Source of the DNA: a virus
DNA length: 47,700 nucleotides
IMG/VR virus record: IMGVR_UViG_3300032240_002806
Span: 1 to 47,700 of that record
Direction: 5' to 3' (one strand)
The position numbers were made by a program, and so were the translations under genes. Position 1 is the stretch's first letter. Every line of letters begins with the position of its first letter. Below are positions 44,703 through 47,700 of this stretch, one piece after another. The notes beneath the pieces are model-generated. The model had not been told where the DNA came from. It saw nothing but the letters and a program-made list of their open reading frames with translations, and searched no databases.

Positions 44703-47700
44703 ATGGCGAATAACGGAATATATTATAGTTCAGGTAATACTTTAAATTTTACAACAAACAACACAACTTGGGCAACGCTTACAAGTGGTGGAACATTTGT
44801 AATGAATACTGTATCGGGTGGAACTTATTTGAATTTACCATCCACAACATTTACAGGAGGAACTGTAACAGGTGCAACTAATTTTACAGGAGGTTTAACC
44901 GCAAACACAATATCTGCAACAACATATTATAACTTACCATATTCAGGCACTGTTAATGGTGGGGGAACAACAAATTATGTTTCTAAATGGACGGGGTCAA
45001 CAGGTCTTGGTGATAGTCAAATATATGATAACGGAACTTTTGTTGGTATTGGGGCCACCGCTCAAACTTATAGTGAAATATTAAAAGTATCAGGTAACGG
45101 AGGTATTGTAAGTAATTCGTATACATTTGTAGGCCACACTAAAAATAGTTTAGCGATTGCTGATGGTAATTATATTAATTGGCAAAGTGGTGGTAATGAA
45201 ATTGCAATAGGCTCAGGTCAACCTTTAATAAATAGTACGGGTACCTACAATATCGCAATTGGTTATGACGCATTAAATAAAAACACCTCTGGATTTGATA
45301 ATGTTGCCATAGGTAATACTTCCTTAGATGATAACACTTCAGGAGTTGAAAACGTCGGTATCGGTCACGGCACATTATCCAGCAACCAAGCAGGCCAAGG
45401 AAATGTTTCATTAGGATATCATGCGGGGTCTGGAATTACTTCAGGAAGTTATAATGTTTTTTTAGGGTACAAAGCCGGAGGTAATGAAACAACTGGAAAT
45501 AATAGATTATTTATCGCAAACACATACGAAAAAACTTTAATTTACGGAGAGTTTGATAATAATAAAGTCGGTATAAATACAACAACACCAATAGCCGATT
45601 TAGATGTTAGTGGTAATACTAGAATTGAGGGTTCGTTAACTGCAAATACAATATCTGCAACAACTTATTATAACTTACCTTATTCGGGTACCGTCAATGG
45701 AGGAGGGACAACAAACTTTGTCTCAAAATGGACAGGGTCAACAGAACTAGGTGATAGTCAAATATATGATGACGGAACTCAAGTTTATATAGGTAGTCAA
45801 ATTTTAAATTCGCTTTTTAGTGTTGCAGGTACAATAGGAGTTAATGAGTTTCAAATACAGGCAACTGCGAATAGTTTAGCAATAACTAGTGCGGATTTTT
45901 CTTCTTGGGGAACTGGAGGTGGTGAAATTGCTATTGGTTCTGGAGGCCCGTTATACGCAAGTATCGGTGCGGGCAATGTTGCGATAGGTCAAGATTCCTC
46001 AAAGTATAACACCGAAGGTGATGATAATGTTGCAATTGGAAAAAGGTCTTTATATTCAAATGATACAGGAGATGGTAATGTTGCAGTTGGGTATAATGCT
46101 GGTTCAGATATAACAAGTGGAAATTATAATGTTTTTATTGGTTATGAAGCGGGTTTAGGTTCAGGAGACAATAGTGATAGATTATATGTTGGAAACACTA
46201 GTGGAAAAACATTAATTTATGGTGAATTTGATAATAATAAAGTCGGTATAAATACAGCATTACCAATTGCGGCTTTAGATGTTAGTGGAGATACGAGAAT
46301 TGCCGGAGCATTAACTGCCAACACAATATCTGCAACAACATATTATAATCTACCATCGGCAACATTTACCGGAGGAACTGTAACAGGACCAACAATTTTT
46401 ACAAGTGGGTTAACCGCAAACACATTAAATGTTACTGGTAATACTAGTCTTGCAAATACAACTGGAACAACCTTCTATACCAACTATATTGACTTTAATA
46501 CTGGAACAACAAATCCATCTCAAACAGGAGGTAGAGTATTTTTTGACAATACCTCAAAGGCGTTATCTTATTACGATATTGCAAATAATTTGGTCCCAAT
46601 TGCTATGGGACAACAACTCTATACAAGGGTATGGAACGCAACAGGTATTCAAATTGATAAGGGTAAGGTGATTGCAATCACTGGAACTTCAAATAATTTA
46701 CCAAGTGCAATATTAGCCCGTAATGTTCATTTAATTACTTCAGCAAGACCTATTGGACTTGCGGCTGAAAACATACCAAACGGTAGTGAAGGACTTGTTT
46801 TAAATAATGGTATTTTAAGTGGAATAACACTTAACACATTTTTAAATGGTGATACCTTATATCTTTCAGATACAGTTCCTGGAGGTTATGTTTCATCAAC
46901 TTCTTCATTAGCCTTCACCGCAAGAACAAATGAGATTGGATATGTTCTTCAAACAGGTACAACTACAGGTAAGATTTATGTAAATATCAATAATGAAGAT
47001 AGTAATTTATCTTTAACAGATATTGAAAGGAATATCTTGGAGGGTAATGTTATTTCAAGCGGAGTTTACCAATACACAGGAATGACCCAAGGTACAGGAC
47101 AAACTATAAATGTTGCACTTGCAAAAGGATGGGTAGTTAAAAATACATATGAATACGCAACACTACCTGACGTTACTAATGTTATTTATAGTGGAGGAAC
47201 AAACATACCTTTAACGTATTTGAATAGTGCGGATGCGACGTACATTTTACTTACAAGTGGAGCGACAATTTTACAACAAACAACATTTCCAACGACTCAA
47301 CAAAGAAGAGAAAATATACTTCTTGGTAAGGTAGTTCACCCAAATAGAAGTACAATCACATCAATTAACCAAACGGTTGACTTTGATGTATCTCCTATGG
47401 CAGCACTTCGTGACTTGTGGACACCATTAAAATTAATTAATCAGGGTGTTATTGTTTCATATTATAGTGCGGGTACGATGAGCATTCAGACATCTGCCGG
47501 AACATTATGGGGTAATGGTATTGGGTGGACGACGAATCAATTAAATCCTGATAGTATTTCCATTTCAGGAACATCACCAACCACATTTCAATATCGTTCA
47601 AGATTAGGTCCTATTACAGGTTCAACTGGGTTACCGGCTGCACCAACAGGTAATACAACAACAATTGATTCTCACCACTATGACTTAAATGGTAGTATTG
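44703..47700 (+). CDS. Large tail fibre protein with head-type repeats (partial, 3' end outside)
   Basis: The frame is open from ATG 44703 to the window end without a stop, giving at least 999 residues. It starts MANNGIYYSSGNTLNF and contains two long internal repeats that share LTANTISATTYYNLPYSG, GTVNGGGTTN, VSKWTGST.LGDSQIYD, then a run of YadA-head-like 'N.AIG..AL..NT.G..N' units (NIAIGYDALNKNTSG, NVAIGNTSL, NVFLGYKAG; NVAIGQDSS, NVAIGKRSL, NVFIGYEAG), and KTLIYGEFDNNKVGIN. A third LTANTISATTYYNLP follows. Beyond residue ~620 is a different domain (GKVIAITGTSNNLPSAILARN, RPIGLAAENIPNGSEGLVL, RTNEIGYVLQTGTTTGKIYV). The repeats suggest a trimeric beta-roll shaft; the later domain may be the tip. 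It is the last and largest of three consecutive fibre genes. Confidence 0.8.
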   Translation, partial: MANNGIYYSSGNTLNFTTNNTTWATLTSGGTFVMNTVSGGTYLNLPSTTFTGGTVTGATNFTGGLTANTISATTYYNLPYSGTVNGGGTTNYVSKWTGSTGLGDSQIYDNGTFVGIGATAQTYSEILKVSGNGGIVSNSYTFVGHTKNSLAIADGNYINWQSGGNEIAIGSGQPLINSTGTYNIAIGYDALNKNTSGFDNVAIGNTSLDDNTSGVENVGIGHGTLSSNQAGQGNVSLGYHAGSGITSGSYNVFLGYKAGGNETTGNNRLFIANTYEKTLIYGEFDNNKVGINTTTPIADLDVSGNTRIEGSLTANTISATTYYNLPYSGTVNGGGTTNFVSKWTGSTELGDSQIYDDGTQVYIGSQILNSLFSVAGTIGVNEFQIQATANSLAITSADFSSWGTGGGEIAIGSGGPLYASIGAGNVAIGQDSSKYNTEGDDNVAIGKRSLYSNDTGDGNVAVGYNAGSDITSGNYNVFIGYEAGLGSGDNSDRLYVGNTSGKTLIYGEFDNNKVGINTALPIAALDVSGDTRIAGALTANTISATTYYNLPSATFTGGTVTGPTIFTSGLTANTLNVTGNTSLANTTGTTFYTNYIDFNTGTTNPSQTGGRVFFDNTSKALSYYDIANNLVPIAMGQQLYTRVWNATGIQIDKGKVIAITGTSNNLPSAILARNVHLITSARPIGLAAENIPNGSEGLVLNNGILSGITLNTFLNGDTLYLSDTVPGGYVSSTSSLAFTARTNEIGYVLQTGTTTGKIYVNINNEDSNLSLTDIERNILEGNVISSGVYQYTGMTQGTGQTINVALAKGWVVKNTYEYATLPDVTNVIYSGGTNIPLTYLNSADATYILLTSGATILQQTTFPTTQQRRENILLGKVVHPNRSTITSINQTVDFDVSPMAALRDLWTPLKLINQGVIVSYYSAGTMSIQTSAGTLWGNGIGWTTNQLNPDSISISGTSPTTFQYRSRLGPITGSTGLPAAPTGNTTTIDSHHYDLNGSI
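44895..46350 (+). repeat. Long internal duplication in the large fibre gene
   Basis: The segment starting TTAACCGCAAACACAATATC at 44895 recurs at 45636 and again, shortened, at 46311. Period is 741 and then 675 bases (247 and 225 codons). The first two copies each include the LPYSG...KWTGST block, a set of 'NVAIG' units and KTLIYGEFDNNKVGIN. Divergence between copies is modest at the protein level, so the duplication is old enough to have diverged but still alignable. Confidence 0.75.

Noticed and set aside
1-47700. tRNA genes, integrase, transposase or toxin-antitoxin genes
   Set aside because: I looked for clover-leaf arms in the gaps and for typical motifs in both strands and saw none; gaps are almost all under 60 bases.

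Overview
This window looks like part of a large, AT-rich, T4-like (myovirus-type) phage genome that infects a Bacteroidota host, most likely a Flavobacterium-like bacterium. All supportable genes lie on the + strand, are tightly packed and often overlap. The T4-like assignment rests on gp53-, gp25- and gp6-like baseplate proteins and on gp32-, UvsX-, RNase H- and gp41-like replication proteins. The host assignment rests on three things: a promoter matching the Bacteroidota consensus (TTTG-N20-TACTTTTG) before the ssDNA-binding gene, SprB-type adhesin repeats in a tail gene, and fibre C-termini of a type common in Bacteroidota proteins. No tRNA, integrase, IS element or CRISPR array was seen.

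Layout. (1) 1-12625: the end of an upstream gene, then a baseplate/tail block with two giant proteins (1647 and 2078 aa) flanking a small gp53-like protein, then two small genes. (2) 12637-21159: a replication and nucleotide-metabolism cassette (gp32-like SSB, small acidic protein, UvsX, 5'-3' exonuclease, hypothetical, gp41-like helicase, NrdB, NrdA). It starts with a host-type promoter, has an internal terminator after the SSB gene and a strong terminator after nrdA. (3) 21182-22121: a flavodoxin-fold reductase and a doubtful small ORF. (4) 22148-24433: gp25- and gp6-like baseplate wedge genes. (5) 24491-39354: a 2252-aa protein with a carboxypeptidase-regulatory-like domain and a hydrophobic hairpin, then five tail/baseplate proteins in an overlapping string. 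(6) 39358-47700: the host-contact module, with an SprB-repeat protein, a protein with a Thr/Pro linker, and three repeat-rich fibre proteins, the last running off the window.

How the genes work together. The replication cassette would supply recombination-dependent replication (SSB, UvsX, helicase, RNA-primer/flap removal) and dNTPs (class Ia ribonucleotide reductase). It sits between two baseplate blocks and uses more CGT arginine codons than the structural genes. The structural genes would build the baseplate and distal fibres that recognise the host surface.

The most notable signals are: the apparent complete absence of the palindromes GATC and TCGA; a shared N-terminal helix ending in an (I/L)-x-E site on the flavodoxin-like protein and on a Pro-rich coiled-coil protein, resembling T4 capsid-targeting leaders; a membrane-like hairpin inside a giant tail protein; and host-adhesin-like repeats on a phage tail protein.
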